Source of the DNA: an uncultured Paraprevotella sp.
GTDB lineage: Bacteria; Bacteroidota; Bacteroidia; Bacteroidales; Bacteroidaceae
DNA: 64,000 nt
Direction of reading: 5' to 3'
NCBI GenBank assembly: GCA_944321365.1
Contig: CALULA010000002.1
Span: forward strand, 266,581-330,580
The notes below the pieces were generated by a model. The model did no database searches and was not told the DNA's origin. It saw only the letters and a list, made by a program, of their open reading frames with translations. The position numbers were made by a program, and so were the translations under genes. Below, one piece after another: positions 35,627 to 44,861 of the stretch; within the stretch, counting starts at the first letter, position 1; the number at the start of each line of letters is the position of its first letter.

Positions 35627-36493
35627 CTACGGACGGGCGATGGCCCCGTTGGCCTGTGCCACCAGGCGGTTGACTTCCTCCATCCTGTCGTGATACATGT
35701 CGTAGAGCAGGCAGCTGTTCCGCTGGTATTGCTGGGTGGTGAAGCGGTTGTTGTAGAGCCGCATGCCTCCGGCACTGAGCGAGTGGAAGCGGGCGTCGTA
35801 CCAGCCCACCTGCAGGCCGCAGAGCCATGCCCGCAGGCACAGTTCATAGTCGTCATACTGGAACGGGGCGAGGCGGCGTTCGATGTGCTTCAGTTTTTCC
35901 TTGTACAGCCCGGCGTTGAGCCACATGGGCGCGCGGTTCACGGCGGGCACGAACTCGAACGGACCTGAGGGCCGCCGCACGGTGTTCTTCACCGTATGGT
36001 CGGCGAGCTGCACGTCCATGCCTCCGCGTCCGCCGAGGATGGCCAGCTGCGGGTGCTGCCTGAAGTGGGCCAGGGCCTCGTCTATCCATGCCAGACTGTC
36101 GAAGTCGTCATCGTCCTGCAGCAGGGCGATGTACTGTCCGTTGGCCAGCCGGATGGTGCGGTCGTACATGATGTTCTCATAGAGGTCGTTGGAGCGGATC
36201 AGGAACTCGTTGGCCCCGCCCTCCGCTACGAGCCGGGCCAGCCGGCGGGTGTGGCCGACGGACGAGCCGTCGTCGATGACGATGATTTCCAGTGCGCGTC
36301 TGGCCCGTAGCTTGCGCACCACGTGGGCCACCTGTGCGCTTTTGTTGTGCGACTGTATGATGACCGTCACTTCCGGGTGGTCGTCATATCCTTTCGCTTT
36401 CCACGCCTCGTAGGATTTTCCGTTCTTCGTATAACCGGCACGTTTCTGTAGGGCGAGCCGGATGTTGCTGAGCAGCAGTTCTATGGTTTTCAT
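35627..36493 (-). CDS. family 2 glycosyltransferase
   Basis: A 288-residue GT-A enzyme. A short N-terminal region is followed by VTVIIQSHNKSAQVAHVVRKL and EIIVIDDGSSVGHTRR (nucleotide-binding strands). The metal-binding acidic motif is LLQDDDDFDS at about 123-132. The acceptor-side segment is QYDDYELCLRAWLCGLQVGW. It lies 37 bp after the flippase gene and ends the first transcription block of the cluster before the array-containing spacer. Confidence 0.85.
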   Translation of the reverse strand: MKTIELLLSNIRLALQKRAGYTKNGKSYEAWKAKGYDDHPEVTVIIQSHNKSAQVAHVVRKLRARRALEIIVIDDGSSVGHTRRLARLVAEGGANEFLIRSNDLYENIMYDRTIRLANGQYIALLQDDDDFDSLAWIDEALAHFRQHPQLAILGGRGGMDVQLADHTVKNTVRRPSGPFEFVPAVNRAPMWLNAGLYKEKLKHIERRLAPFQYDDYELCLRAWLCGLQVGWYDARFHSLSAGGMRLYNNRFTTQQYQRNSCLLYDMYHDRMEEVNRLVAQANGAIARP

Positions 36494-36530
36494 TCTGTGT
36501 GATGTTTGTTTTTGGTCATGTTGTGTAGAG

Positions 36531-38018
36531 TCAGGCGTGCGGCCTTTTCCGGTATTTCTGCAGCAGGAAGTCCGTGCACTCCCTGAACGTGGCCGAGCCG
36601 CACAGCCACATCAGTACGGCATAGAGCAGTACGGCGGTGATGATTTTCAGCGGCAGCAGCAGGTAGATGTTGTCGACGGGCGAGGTGATGAGGGCCGTCG
36701 CTGCCATGGTGACGGCAGCTATGGCCGCGTAGGGCAGCAGGTCTGCCAATGCCTCCCGCAGGCGCAGACCGATCTCACGGTGCACGAAGTAGAACCACAC
36801 GGCCAGCCCCAGGAAGCTGATGGCCGTGTAGACGCACACCATGGCGCGGATGCCGTAGGGCCAGGAGAAGAACACGGCGCAGATTTGCGCCACGCCCAAG
36901 CCCATCGTGTTCCACAGCACCAGGTCGGAACGCTCTTTGGTAATGACCAGGTTGGTGCAGAGGAACTGCAGCGGAAGGGCCGTTGCCCCGACGCACAGTA
37001 TCTGCATCAGCGGCACACAGGGCAGCCACTTTTCCGTCACTGCCACGATGACCAGCTCGCGGGCTATGAGAGCCAGTCCGAAAAGGGCGGGAAAGGTCAT
37101 GAATGCGTTGAAGCGTAGCATCTTGCGGAACACACGCTTGTGGCGTTCGCGCTCCGTCTCCACGTTGCGCAGTACGGGCTGCGCCACGTCTCTTATCGTA
37201 CCGAGCACCATCGTGCTCACCATGACGGTCCATTTGCTGGCCTGATTGTAGAGTCCCACGTCGCTTACGGCGTAGAAGCGTCCCAGCATGACGGACAGGA
37301 TATTGTTGTTGATATTGGTGCAGATGTCGGTGGCCAGCATCTTGCTGCTGAAACCGAACATCTCCTTCAGGGGCCGGAACGACACCGGCAGTGTGGGACG
37401 CCAGTGGGAGAAGTGCCAGAAGAGGATGGTGTTGCAGGTGGTGAAGGCCACTCCCTGAACGGCCAGCCCCCAGTAGGCATAGCCCGTCAGTGCCATGGCT
37501 ACGCCGATGGAGTTGGAGGTGGTGAGGCTGACGATGGTGATGATGGCTTTCTGCTTCACCTGCAGGGTGCGGAAAAGGTAGGCATAGTGCGCCGTGCCCA
37601 GACTGGCGATGACGAAGCCCAGGAAGGAGAAGCGCGCCAGCGGGGTCAGTTCAGACAGGTCGTAGCCGGCGGCTGCGTCGGACTGCTGGTAGAATGCCGT
37701 AATCAGCGGGGCCAGGAAAAAGAGCAGCAGGTAGATGGCACTGCCGGTGATGACATTGAACCAGAACACGGCGTTGTAGTCCTCATGCACAATCTCCCGC
37801 CGGTTGGCCAGTGCCGTGCGGAAACCGCTGTCCTGCAGCACGGCGGCAATCTGCGAGAACACGGTCAGCAGTCCCACCATGCCGTAGTCGGCCGGTGAGA
37901 GCAGCCGGGCCAGGAAGATGCCGAAGCCCGTGCCCAGTATGAGCTGTGCGCCGTTGCTGATACTGCCCCAAAGCAGCCCTCTGGCGGTCTTTTCCTTGAG
38001 ATTTCTGTCTTCTGGCAT
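36531..38018 (-). CDS. lipopolysaccharide/O-antigen flippase (Wzx-like, MOP superfamily)
   Basis: A 495-residue inner-membrane transporter with about 12-14 hydrophobic helices. The N-terminus KEKTARGLLWGSISNGAQLILGTGFGIFLARLLSPADYGMVGL is characteristic of polysaccharide-synthase/Wzx-type MOP exporters. Such proteins flip undecaprenyl-linked oligosaccharides across the inner membrane. It is flanked by glycosyltransferases at 14 bp and 37 bp. No Wzy-like polymerase is visible in the window. Confidence 0.88.
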   Translation of the reverse strand: MPEDRNLKEKTARGLLWGSISNGAQLILGTGFGIFLARLLSPADYGMVGLLTVFSQIAAVLQDSGFRTALANRREIVHEDYNAVFWFNVITGSAIYLLLFFLAPLITAFYQQSDAAAGYDLSELTPLARFSFLGFVIASLGTAHYAYLFRTLQVKQKAIITIVSLTTSNSIGVAMALTGYAYWGLAVQGVAFTTCNTILFWHFSHWRPTLPVSFRPLKEMFGFSSKMLATDICTNINNNILSVMLGRFYAVSDVGLYNQASKWTVMVSTMVLGTIRDVAQPVLRNVETERERHKRVFRKMLRFNAFMTFPALFGLALIARELVIVAVTEKWLPCVPLMQILCVGATALPLQFLCTNLVITKERSDLVLWNTMGLGVAQICAVFFSWPYGIRAMVCVYTAISFLGLAVWFYFVHREIGLRLREALADLLPYAAIAAVTMAATALITSPVDNIYLLLPLKIITAVLLYAVLMWLCGSATFRECTDFLLQKYRKRPHA

Positions 38019-38032
38019 GAGTGGGTCGCAGT

Positions 38033-39034
38033 CTATTTTAGTTTTCCTTTCAGCAGGACGGTCAGGTCGTAGACTCTTTTCCGCAGTCCGGTGTGCGGTA
38101 TGCCGCAGTAAATCTCTGCTTTCTTCCAGAATGTTTGTTCGTCACGGATACCTCCGTCACGCTCCAGCAGGCGGTACAGGTAGCGCAGGCCGAACTTCTT
38201 CTCGGCAGGCAGGTGCCATACGGCCAGCTGTTCATCGCCCGGCACCACGTTGTTGAAGTGCCGGTTGGTCCACATCCGTTTCACATAGTTGTTGGCCGTG
38301 CTGTTGCGCAGATGCAGCCGTTCGGCCAGCACGCTGAGGAAGTGCGCCTCCTCGTGCAGCCGTGCCTGGCCTTGCGGGCGGCTGAAGTTGAAATCCCTCA
38401 GTGCGGGGAATGCCCGGTTGATGGCCGCCACCGCGTCGCCGCGCAGGGCGATGAACTCCCCGCCGTAGTAGCGGATGGGGCTGGAAGGCTGTGCACCGTA
38501 GCAGGCGGCATACACCTCATCCATCTGCGCCTGTGTGGTGCCGTTGATGGTGAAGTCCTGTGCGTAGTTCATGTCATAGAGCGCACTGCCCTCCGCGCGG
38601 ACGCTGCGGAACAGGCCGTCCAGCGGCTTGCGGCAGAGGCAGTCGGCGTCGCACACCAGCAGCGTGTCGTCCGCCGTCATGCGTTGTTCCATGGCCTGCA
38701 GGATGTCGTACAGGTAGAACTGGTTCATCCACGCCTTGTACCAGTCCTTGGGCGGGCGGCTGCGGTAGGGGACGGTGCACACCTCCGTGCCCGTCCGGCG
38801 GAACAGTGCCGTGAGGAACGGCGGAAGTGCCGCTGCCTCCAGGTTGGTGAAGAACAGCAGCCGGGCCTGGGGATTGTAGTGACGGAACGTCGTGAAGAAC
38901 GGCACCTGTATCTGCATGTAGACGGATTGCAGCAGTGCCGAGTCGCCCCGTCCGCCCGCCTGCGGGTAGAAGCTGGCCTCTTCGTGCGACTCACGGTAGA
39001 ACCAGGTGACGATGTAGTCTTGCCCTTGTGTCAT
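38033..39034 (-). CDS. probable glycosyltransferase (GT-A-like)
   Basis: A 333-residue protein, first gene of the cluster. The acidic DxD-type motif LLVCDADCLCRKPLDGLF lies at about residues 123-140, in the context of a GT-A fold (RLLFFTN, PPKDWYKAWMNQFYLYDIL before it). RYYGGEFIALRG follows at about 190. It resembles transferases that modify LPS or exopolysaccharide, but the family is less certain than for its neighbours. A TATCTTAG near-match to the -7 box lies about 35 bp upstream on the minus strand. Confidence 0.65.
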   Translation of the reverse strand: MTQGQDYIVTWFYRESHEEASFYPQAGGRGDSALLQSVYMQIQVPFFTTFRHYNPQARLLFFTNLEAAALPPFLTALFRRTGTEVCTVPYRSRPPKDWYKAWMNQFYLYDILQAMEQRMTADDTLLVCDADCLCRKPLDGLFRSVRAEGSALYDMNYAQDFTINGTTQAQMDEVYAACYGAQPSSPIRYYGGEFIALRGDAVAAINRAFPALRDFNFSRPQGQARLHEEAHFLSVLAERLHLRNSTANNYVKRMWTNRHFNNVVPGDEQLAVWHLPAEKKFGLRYLYRLLERDGGIRDEQTFWKKAEIYCGIPHTGLRKRVYDLTVLLKGKLK

Positions 39035-39307
39035 ATTTTTGGGGTATTCGTTCAGATTGGACGGCTAAGATAAGCTTTTATTTGCGGATAATGAAGCGGA
39101 ACGGTGCAGAATGTTCAAATAAAATGCTTTTTCTCTGTGAGACGCCGGTCCGGATTTTGTTTCCCTCCGGGCTGTTTAAGGTATGGTCTGATGAGGTCGG
39201 CCCGTATTCTTTTCTTTGCGTCCATGTGGGGTTGAGCTGATATTTTGATAGGGAAACATGCCAATCGGACGTCTATTGTATGGTAGAATCATATTCTTTC
39301 AGGCGAA
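39035..39307. other. divergent spacer upstream of the ECF sigma gene
   Basis: I see no gene. Apart from the weak -7 box for the minus-strand cluster near 39065-39072 nothing is recognisable. A TGCGGA and a TGCAGA 22 bp apart (39083, 39105) are too few to call an array. Confidence 0.4.
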
Positions 39308-39341
39308 TTTAAGGGATATAAAATTATTTATTTTATCTTTG
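39308..39341 (+). promoter_or_regulatory. promoter of the ECF sigma gene
   Basis: TATCTTTG at 39334-39341 is an exact -7 match. TTTA at 39308-39311 is a near -33 match 22 bp upstream. Confidence 0.5.
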
Positions 39342-39362
39342 TAATCGGCTTCCTAATAGAAA

Positions 39363-39983
39363 ATGTTCATGAACACAGCAGATGACGATTTGGTTGCTCG
39401 CATCAAAGCGGGGCATTTAAAGGCTTTCGAGAAAGTCTTTAAGGACTATTATGCCCTGATGTGCAGTGTGGCGATGGACTATGTAAGCGACTCGACCGTG
39501 TGTCAGACGCTGACGGAAGACGTGTTGTTGAATTTGTGGGAAAAGCGTGAGGGGCTGGTGATTACTTCTTCTTTGCGGGCTTATCTCCTACGGGCTGTAC
39601 GGAACAAGTGTATTGACCATTTGCGGACCAACCGGCAGGCTTCTGCTGTGCTGGGCTATTATGAATCGATGGAGGCCAAGTTCGGTTATACCATAGCTGA
39701 TGAAAAAGATCTGTTTGAGAAATTGATTTCCGATGAGTTGTCCGATTTGCTGGAACAAGCCATAGATGAAATGCCGGAAGAACGGCGGAACGTGTTTGTC
39801 ATGGTGCGCATGGAGAATAAGACTTATCAGGAAGCGGCAGACGCATTGCATATTTCAGTGAATACGGTGAAGTATCATTTAAAAAAAGCGCATGCGGAAT
39901 TGCAGGAAAAGTTGAGAACTTACATTTTGTTACAAATTATATCTTTTATGTTTCTTTTAGCCCTGTTGGAAGATCTGTGTTGA
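39363..39983 (+). CDS. ECF-family sigma factor of the SusCD locus
   Basis: A 206-residue sigma factor. Region 2 is at about 20-85 (FEKVFKDYYALMCSVAMDY, SSLRAYLLRAVRNKCIDHLR). Region 4 is at about 130-185 (MPEERRNVFVMVRMENKTYQEAADALHISVNTVKYHLKKA). A hydrophobic tail (TYILLQIISFMFLLALL) is common in Bacteroidetes ECF factors of this type. With the FecR anti-sigma and the STN domain of the SusC protein it forms a trans-envelope signalling system that induces the locus when substrate is bound. Confidence 0.92.
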   Translation: MFMNTADDDLVARIKAGHLKAFEKVFKDYYALMCSVAMDYVSDSTVCQTLTEDVLLNLWEKREGLVITSSLRAYLLRAVRNKCIDHLRTNRQASAVLGYYESMEAKFGYTIADEKDLFEKLISDELSDLLEQAIDEMPEERRNVFVMVRMENKTYQEAADALHISVNTVKYHLKKAHAELQEKLRTYILLQIISFMFLLALLEDLC

Positions 39984-40048
39984 GGGGGCGGGTGTGGAAT
40001 GTATTAGCATCTTGAAATTTCGAATCGTAAGTGTTTCCTTGTCTTGTC

Positions 40049-40079
40049 AAGCCGTTTTGTTCTTTTTTGCGGCTTTTTT
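40049..40079 (+). terminator. possible terminator between sigma and anti-sigma genes
   Basis: AAGCCG (40049-40054) pairs with CGGCTT (40070-40075), followed by TTTTA. The stem is short, so it could give partial read-through into the anti-sigma gene. Confidence 0.4.
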
Positions 40080-40158
40080 AAAAATAAATAAATTATTTCC
40101 GCTTTTTTACTACCTGATTTATCCTTTTGTTTCGTCTTAATAAGAAAAAGGCATCAAA

Positions 40159-41253
40159 GTGGAAACAGACAAAGATATTGATTCGCTTATGGAAGAAGAC
40201 TTCCTGAAAGGATTGTCGCCAGACCGTAAGGAGATTTTGCGTCGGTGGGTGGAGGCCGACGAAGAGCATCGTAAGTATTACGAACGTCGTATCCTATTAT
40301 ATAGGTGGTTGAGAATACAAAGTCGGATTCCTTTGTTTGATAAGGAGCAGAGAAAGGCTTATCGCCGCTTTTTATCTCGTGCGTATGGAAGTGGAATCCG
40401 CCGGCCGGTAACGGTGAGAATGGGAAGAAAGAAATGGCTTTCTGTGGCAGCTGTATTGTTGTTGGCTTTGGGGAGTGGAGTGTTGATATGGCATCAGACG
40501 GGTGATGAGCAAGAGCTGCAACAATCCTGTTCGTCATCTCGGACGATAACGGTGCCGGAGGGGGTAAAGTATCGGATGATGCTGGCCGATGGCTCTCATG
40601 TGTGGCTGAATTCAGGAAGCAGTCTGACTCTGAGTGCCGGATTCGGGCAGGAAAACCGTGACCTGCGGTTGGAAGGCGAGGCCTTGTTTGAAGTAACGAA
40701 GAACAAACAGCTTCCTTTTGTCATTCGTTCGGGTGACATTTATGTCAGGGTAACCGGGACGGTCTTTAATTTCAAAGCCTATTCCAAGGAGCGGTTCGCT
40801 AAGATTACCTTATTGCAAGGAAGTCTGAATGTTTCCAAGGAGCATGATGCAATGTCGCATAGTGTCACATTGCGTCCGAATGAACAAGTGCTGGTAGATC
40901 GCTATGATGATGTGTTGGAAAAGAAAGAAGTCGAAGCGGCTGCTGATGTGGAATGGGCCAATGTCGGAGGTGGCAGTGATACGGAAGACCATAAGGGAGC
41001 AGACATGGAGGATGTGGACCGGCAGGAAAGTGATGCCTTGTTCTTCGATGAGGTGTCTATGGCAGAAATCATCCGTCGGCTGGAAAATGTTTTTCATGTC
41101 TATATAAAGGTAGATTATCCTGAGTTGCTTCAGAAAAAATATTATGGAGACTTTAGAGGAAAAAGAGACGTGTTCGACATATTGGACGTGATAGTGCGTG
41201 GCGAATCCGTGACTTATCAGATTAAGGGAGATACGATATTTATTACCGAATAA
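40159..41253 (+). CDS. FecR-family anti-sigma factor
   Basis: A 364-residue inner-membrane protein. The cytoplasmic N-terminal domain (LKGLSPDRKEILRRWVEADEEHRKYYERR) would hold the sigma factor. One helix follows at about residues 93-113 (KKWLSVAAVLLLALGSGVLIW). The periplasmic FecR domain is at about 125-230 (TVPEGVKYRMMLADGSHVWLNSGSSL, GEALFEVTKN) and a DUF4974-like STN-binding domain ends the protein (VFHVYIKVDYPELLQKKYYG). An acidic insert (GSDTEDHKGADMEDVD) separates the last two. The start is a GTG at 40159; the ATG at 40189 is an alternative. Confidence 0.9.
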   Translation: METDKDIDSLMEEDFLKGLSPDRKEILRRWVEADEEHRKYYERRILLYRWLRIQSRIPLFDKEQRKAYRRFLSRAYGSGIRRPVTVRMGRKKWLSVAAVLLLALGSGVLIWHQTGDEQELQQSCSSSRTITVPEGVKYRMMLADGSHVWLNSGSSLTLSAGFGQENRDLRLEGEALFEVTKNKQLPFVIRSGDIYVRVTGTVFNFKAYSKERFAKITLLQGSLNVSKEHDAMSHSVTLRPNEQVLVDRYDDVLEKKEVEAAADVEWANVGGGSDTEDHKGADMEDVDRQESDALFFDEVSMAEIIRRLENVFHVYIKVDYPELLQKKYYGDFRGKRDVFDILDVIVRGESVTYQIKGDTIFITE

Positions 41254-41281
41254 TCATTAATAATCATAGTAAATCAAAGAA

Positions 41282-44200
41282 ATGTTTAACATTGAACGTA
41301 GAAAGCTGTTGCAGGGAGTTCTGATGTTGAGCCTGATTTGCAGTCCGGGATCAGTTTGGGGACAGCATGGTACTGTGACGCTGAACCTGAATAACGTGAC
41401 GGTCAAGGAGGCTTTGGAACAAATGAATTCGCAGGCATCTTACTCTTTGTGGCTGAATGTGGAGGAGGTGGATTTGTCCCGTAAGGTTAGTCTTAATGTA
41501 AAGAACGGGACAGTAGATGAGGTATTGGCACAAATATTGAAAGGCCAGCCTTTGAGGTATGAAGTGAAGGATAACACGATAAGCATTTTTCCTGCCGGAG
41601 AAGATGACACGGTTAAAAAGAAAAAGGTAGAAGGAGTGGTGCTGGACGACCTCGGAGAGCCGCTTCCCGGTGCTTCTGTGCGTTGCAAGGAGCATCCGGA
41701 CGTAGTCTGTATTACGGATATGGACGGTAAATTCTCTCTGAATATGCCGGAAGACAGTAGATATCTGCAGTTTTCGTTCATCGGAATGGCTTCACAGGAG
41801 CTGCCTGTAAAAAGCGGACCGATGAAAGTCGTGATGACCGATAAGGAGAAGCAACTGGATGAGGTCGTGGTGACCGGTTATCAGAAAATCGACCGTAAGC
41901 TGTTCACCGGTGCGGCTGCGCGCATTTCCGGTGAGGAAGCCAAGGTGGACGGTGTCGGTGATGTGAGCCAGATGTTGCAAGGTAAAGCCGCCGGAGTCGG
42001 CGTCCAGTCGGTGTCCGGAACATTCGGTGCCGCACCTAAGATCCGTGTGCGCGGTGCTTCTTCTATTTATGGAAACCAGACACCGCTCTGGGTGGTGGAC
42101 GGCGTGGTGCTGGAAGATGTGGTGGAAATCTCAGCCGATGACCTCTCTTCGGGTAATGCCGCTACGCTGATCAGCTCCGCTGTAGCCGGGCTGAACCCGG
42201 ATGACATTGATAACTTCCAGATATTGAAAGATGCGTCGGCCACGGCATTGTACGGTGCACGTGCCATGAACGGCGTGATTGTGGTGAACACCAAGAAAGG
42301 AAAGCAAGGACATGCCAGCATCAGCTATACGGGAGAGTTCACGGTGCGTACGCGTCCCTCTTACCGGCAGTACAATATTATGAATTCCAAAGACCAGATG
42401 TCCGTGCTGATGGAGCTGGAAAACAAGGGATGGTTCAACCATTCGCAGATGGCGCGTACGGATAACGGCGGTGTCTATTACCTGATGAACGACCTGATTT
42501 ACCGTGGCGAACTGATGAACACGGAATCGGCCCGTCTGGCTTATCTGCAGAAAGCCGAGATGCGGAATACCAACTGGTTCAAGGAACTGTTCCGTTCCAC
42601 CATCCAGAGCAACAACTCTGTGAGCATCTCTTCGGGCACGGACCGCAGCCGCTATTATGTGTCCATGAGTTTCCTGGACGACCCAGGCTGGAGCGTGTCG
42701 GACAAGGTGCGTCGTTATACGGCCAATGTAAACGCCTCGTATGATATCAGCAAGTGGCTGACGCTGGGCGTGAGTGTAAATGGGTCTGTGCGTAACCAGC
42801 GTGCGCCGGGGACACTGGACCGTACGGCAGATCCCGTGAGCGGAGAATATTCACGCGACTTCGACATCAACCCGTTCAGCTATGCGCTCAATACGAGCCG
42901 TACAATGAGTCCGGACGAGACGTATATCATGAATTATGCGCCGTTCAACATCCTGGACGAGTCCAGGAACAATTACATCGACCTGGACATGACCGACATG
43001 AAGTACCAGATGGAACTGACCTACAAGCCGGTCAAAGGATTGGACCTGAGTGCCATCGGTGCGTTCCGTTACGTGAAGTCCACTCAGGAACACAAGATTA
43101 TGGGCAATTCCAACCTGGCCATGGCCTACCGTGCGGCGGGCGATGCCACCATCCGCGAGAAGAACAAGTTCCTCTATCGTGACCCGGACAATCCGGATGC
43201 CGTGCCGGAGGTCGTCATGCCCAAGGGCGGATTCTATAATACGACAAACAACATACTGAAGAGTTATTATTTCCGTGTGTCGGGCAACTACAACCGTCTC
43301 ATAGCCAATGAACATCCGTTTAACATCATGGCAGGCTCGGAAGTGAAGTCGGCCGACCGTCAGTCCGGATTCAACAACGGCTATGGTTTCCAGTGGGACC
43401 GGGGCGGTACTCCGTTCGTGGATTACCGGGTGATCCAGCAATTGTTGTTGGGAGGCAATAATTATTATGGTCTGTCACAGTATTATGACCGCTTTGTGGC
43501 GTTCTTCGCCACCGGCAGCTTCTCGTATAAGGGGCGTTATACTTTCAATTTGACGGGCCGTATGGACGGCTCCAACCGGTTGGGACGCTCCCGTGATGCC
43601 CGTTGGCTGCCTACCTGGAATGTGTCCGGGTCATGGAATGTGCTGGAGGAGGAGTTCATGAAGAGCCAGAATGTGATTTCTACGCTGTCGCTTCGTGCCA
43701 CTTACGGTCTGACAGCCACCATGGGACCTGCAGACAATGCGCTGGCCGTGTTCCGCAACACCACGACTTACCGTGGAGATGACGGCTATCAGGAATCTCA
43801 GATTTATATCGAGTCCTTGCAGAATAAGGACCTGACATGGGAAAAGCAGTATGAGTTCAATTTCGGCTTCGACCTGGGAGTCTTGCGCAACCGCATCAGT
43901 CTGAGCTCGGATATTTACAGCCGTCGCGGTTTCGACCTGATCGGTATGATCCGCACCAGCGGAATGGGCGGACAGAAGTGGAAATATGCCAACTACGCTG
44001 ATATGAAGTCGTGGGGCGTGGAGTTCACGCTCAATACGAAGAACATCCAGCGCAAGGATTTCTCATGGACTTCGAATCTGACGTTCGCCTATAATCATAA
44101 TGAGGTTACGAATCTGGAGTCTACTTCCAGCATTTTCGAACTGATGATGGCCGAGGGTGCGCCGCTGGAAGGTTATCCTGTGAGAGGACTTTTCTCTTTG

Positions 44201-44842
44201 CAATACAAAGGACTGACCCATGAAGGTATCCCGCAGTTCATCAATGAGAGCGGTGAACTGACTTCCACCGACATTAATTTCCAAAGCACGGACTATACTT
44301 ATTTGAAATATGAGGGCTCTGTAGACCCGACCGTGACCGGTGGATTCGATAACCAGTTCAAGTACAAGAACTGGACCCTGGGAATGTACTTCACTTTCCA
44401 GGCCGGAAACAAGGTGCGGCTGGATCCTGAGTTCTCGGCCTCGTATGGCGATTACAGCACGATGCCGAAGGACCTGAAGAACCGTTGGATGAAGCCGGGT
44501 GACGAGTATTATACCAATATCCCGGCCATCCCGTCGTCCTACCAGTATGCGAATATCGAGAATCTGGATGTGGCTTACAATGCTTATAATTATTCCGATG
44601 TCCGTGTGGCCAACGGTGGTTTCTTCCGTCTGAAAGAACTCACGCTGTCGTACGACTTTGATGGCGAATGGATGAAGACTATCGGTATGAACCGTTTGCA
44701 GCTGCGTCTGGTGGCTTCCAACCTGTGGCTCATCTATGCGGACAAGAAGCTGAACGGTCAGGACCCGGAGTTCTTCCAGAGCGGAGGTGTGTCCATGCCC
44801 TTGCCGCGCCAGCTGACTTTATCAATACGAACCAGTTTTTAA
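41282..44842 (+). CDS. SusC/RagA-family TonB-dependent receptor with STN domain
   Basis: A 1186-residue outer-membrane receptor. After the signal peptide an STN domain lies at about residues 31-97 (VTLNLNNVTVKEALEQMNSQ), the part that talks to FecR. A carboxypeptidase-like beta-sandwich follows at about 117-185 (VEGVVLDDLGEPLPGASV). The TonB box and plug come next (DEVVVTGYQKIDRKLFTGA, LQGKAAGVGVQSV, IRVRGASSIYG), and the rest is a 22-strand barrel ending in RTSF. With SusD it forms a lidded uptake complex powered by TonB-ExbBD. It is transcribed after the anti-sigma gene. Confidence 0.95.
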   Translation: MFNIERRKLLQGVLMLSLICSPGSVWGQHGTVTLNLNNVTVKEALEQMNSQASYSLWLNVEEVDLSRKVSLNVKNGTVDEVLAQILKGQPLRYEVKDNTISIFPAGEDDTVKKKKVEGVVLDDLGEPLPGASVRCKEHPDVVCITDMDGKFSLNMPEDSRYLQFSFIGMASQELPVKSGPMKVVMTDKEKQLDEVVVTGYQKIDRKLFTGAAARISGEEAKVDGVGDVSQMLQGKAAGVGVQSVSGTFGAAPKIRVRGASSIYGNQTPLWVVDGVVLEDVVEISADDLSSGNAATLISSAVAGLNPDDIDNFQILKDASATALYGARAMNGVIVVNTKKGKQGHASISYTGEFTVRTRPSYRQYNIMNSKDQMSVLMELENKGWFNHSQMARTDNGGVYYLMNDLIYRGELMNTESARLAYLQKAEMRNTNWFKELFRSTIQSNNSVSISSGTDRSRYYVSMSFLDDPGWSVSDKVRRYTANVNASYDISKWLTLGVSVNGSVRNQRAPGTLDRTADPVSGEYSRDFDINPFSYALNTSRTMSPDETYIMNYAPFNILDESRNNYIDLDMTDMKYQMELTYKPVKGLDLSAIGAFRYVKSTQEHKIMGNSNLAMAYRAAGDATIREKNKFLYRDPDNPDAVPEVVMPKGGFYNTTNNILKSYYFRVSGNYNRLIANEHPFNIMAGSEVKSADRQSGFNNGYGFQWDRGGTPFVDYRVIQQLLLGGNNYYGLSQYYDRFVAFFATGSFSYKGRYTFNLTGRMDGSNRLGRSRDARWLPTWNVSGSWNVLEEEFMKSQNVISTLSLRATYGLTATMGPADNALAVFRNTTTYRGDDGYQESQIYIESLQNKDLTWEKQYEFNFGFDLGVLRNRISLSSDIYSRRGFDLIGMIRTSGMGGQKWKYANYADMKSWGVEFTLNTKNIQRKDFSWTSNLTFAYNHNEVTNLESTSSIFELMMAEGAPLEGYPVRGLFSLQYKGLTHEGIPQFINESGELTSTDINFQSTDYTYLKYEGSVDPTVTGGFDNQFKYKNWTLGMYFTFQAGNKVRLDPEFSASYGDYSTMPKDLKNRWMKPGDEYYTNIPAIPSSYQYANIENLDVAYNAYNYSDVRVANGGFFRLKELTLSYDFDGEWMKTIGMNRLQLRLVASNLWLIYADKKLNGQDPEFFQSGGVSMPLPRQLTLSIRTSF

Positions 44843-44861
44843 TGATTTGAAGCAATAAAGG

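Noticed and set aside
39083..39110. TGCGGA and TGCAGA 22 bp apart as a further array
   Set aside because: Only two cores, one imperfect, and no third in phase; chance is likely.
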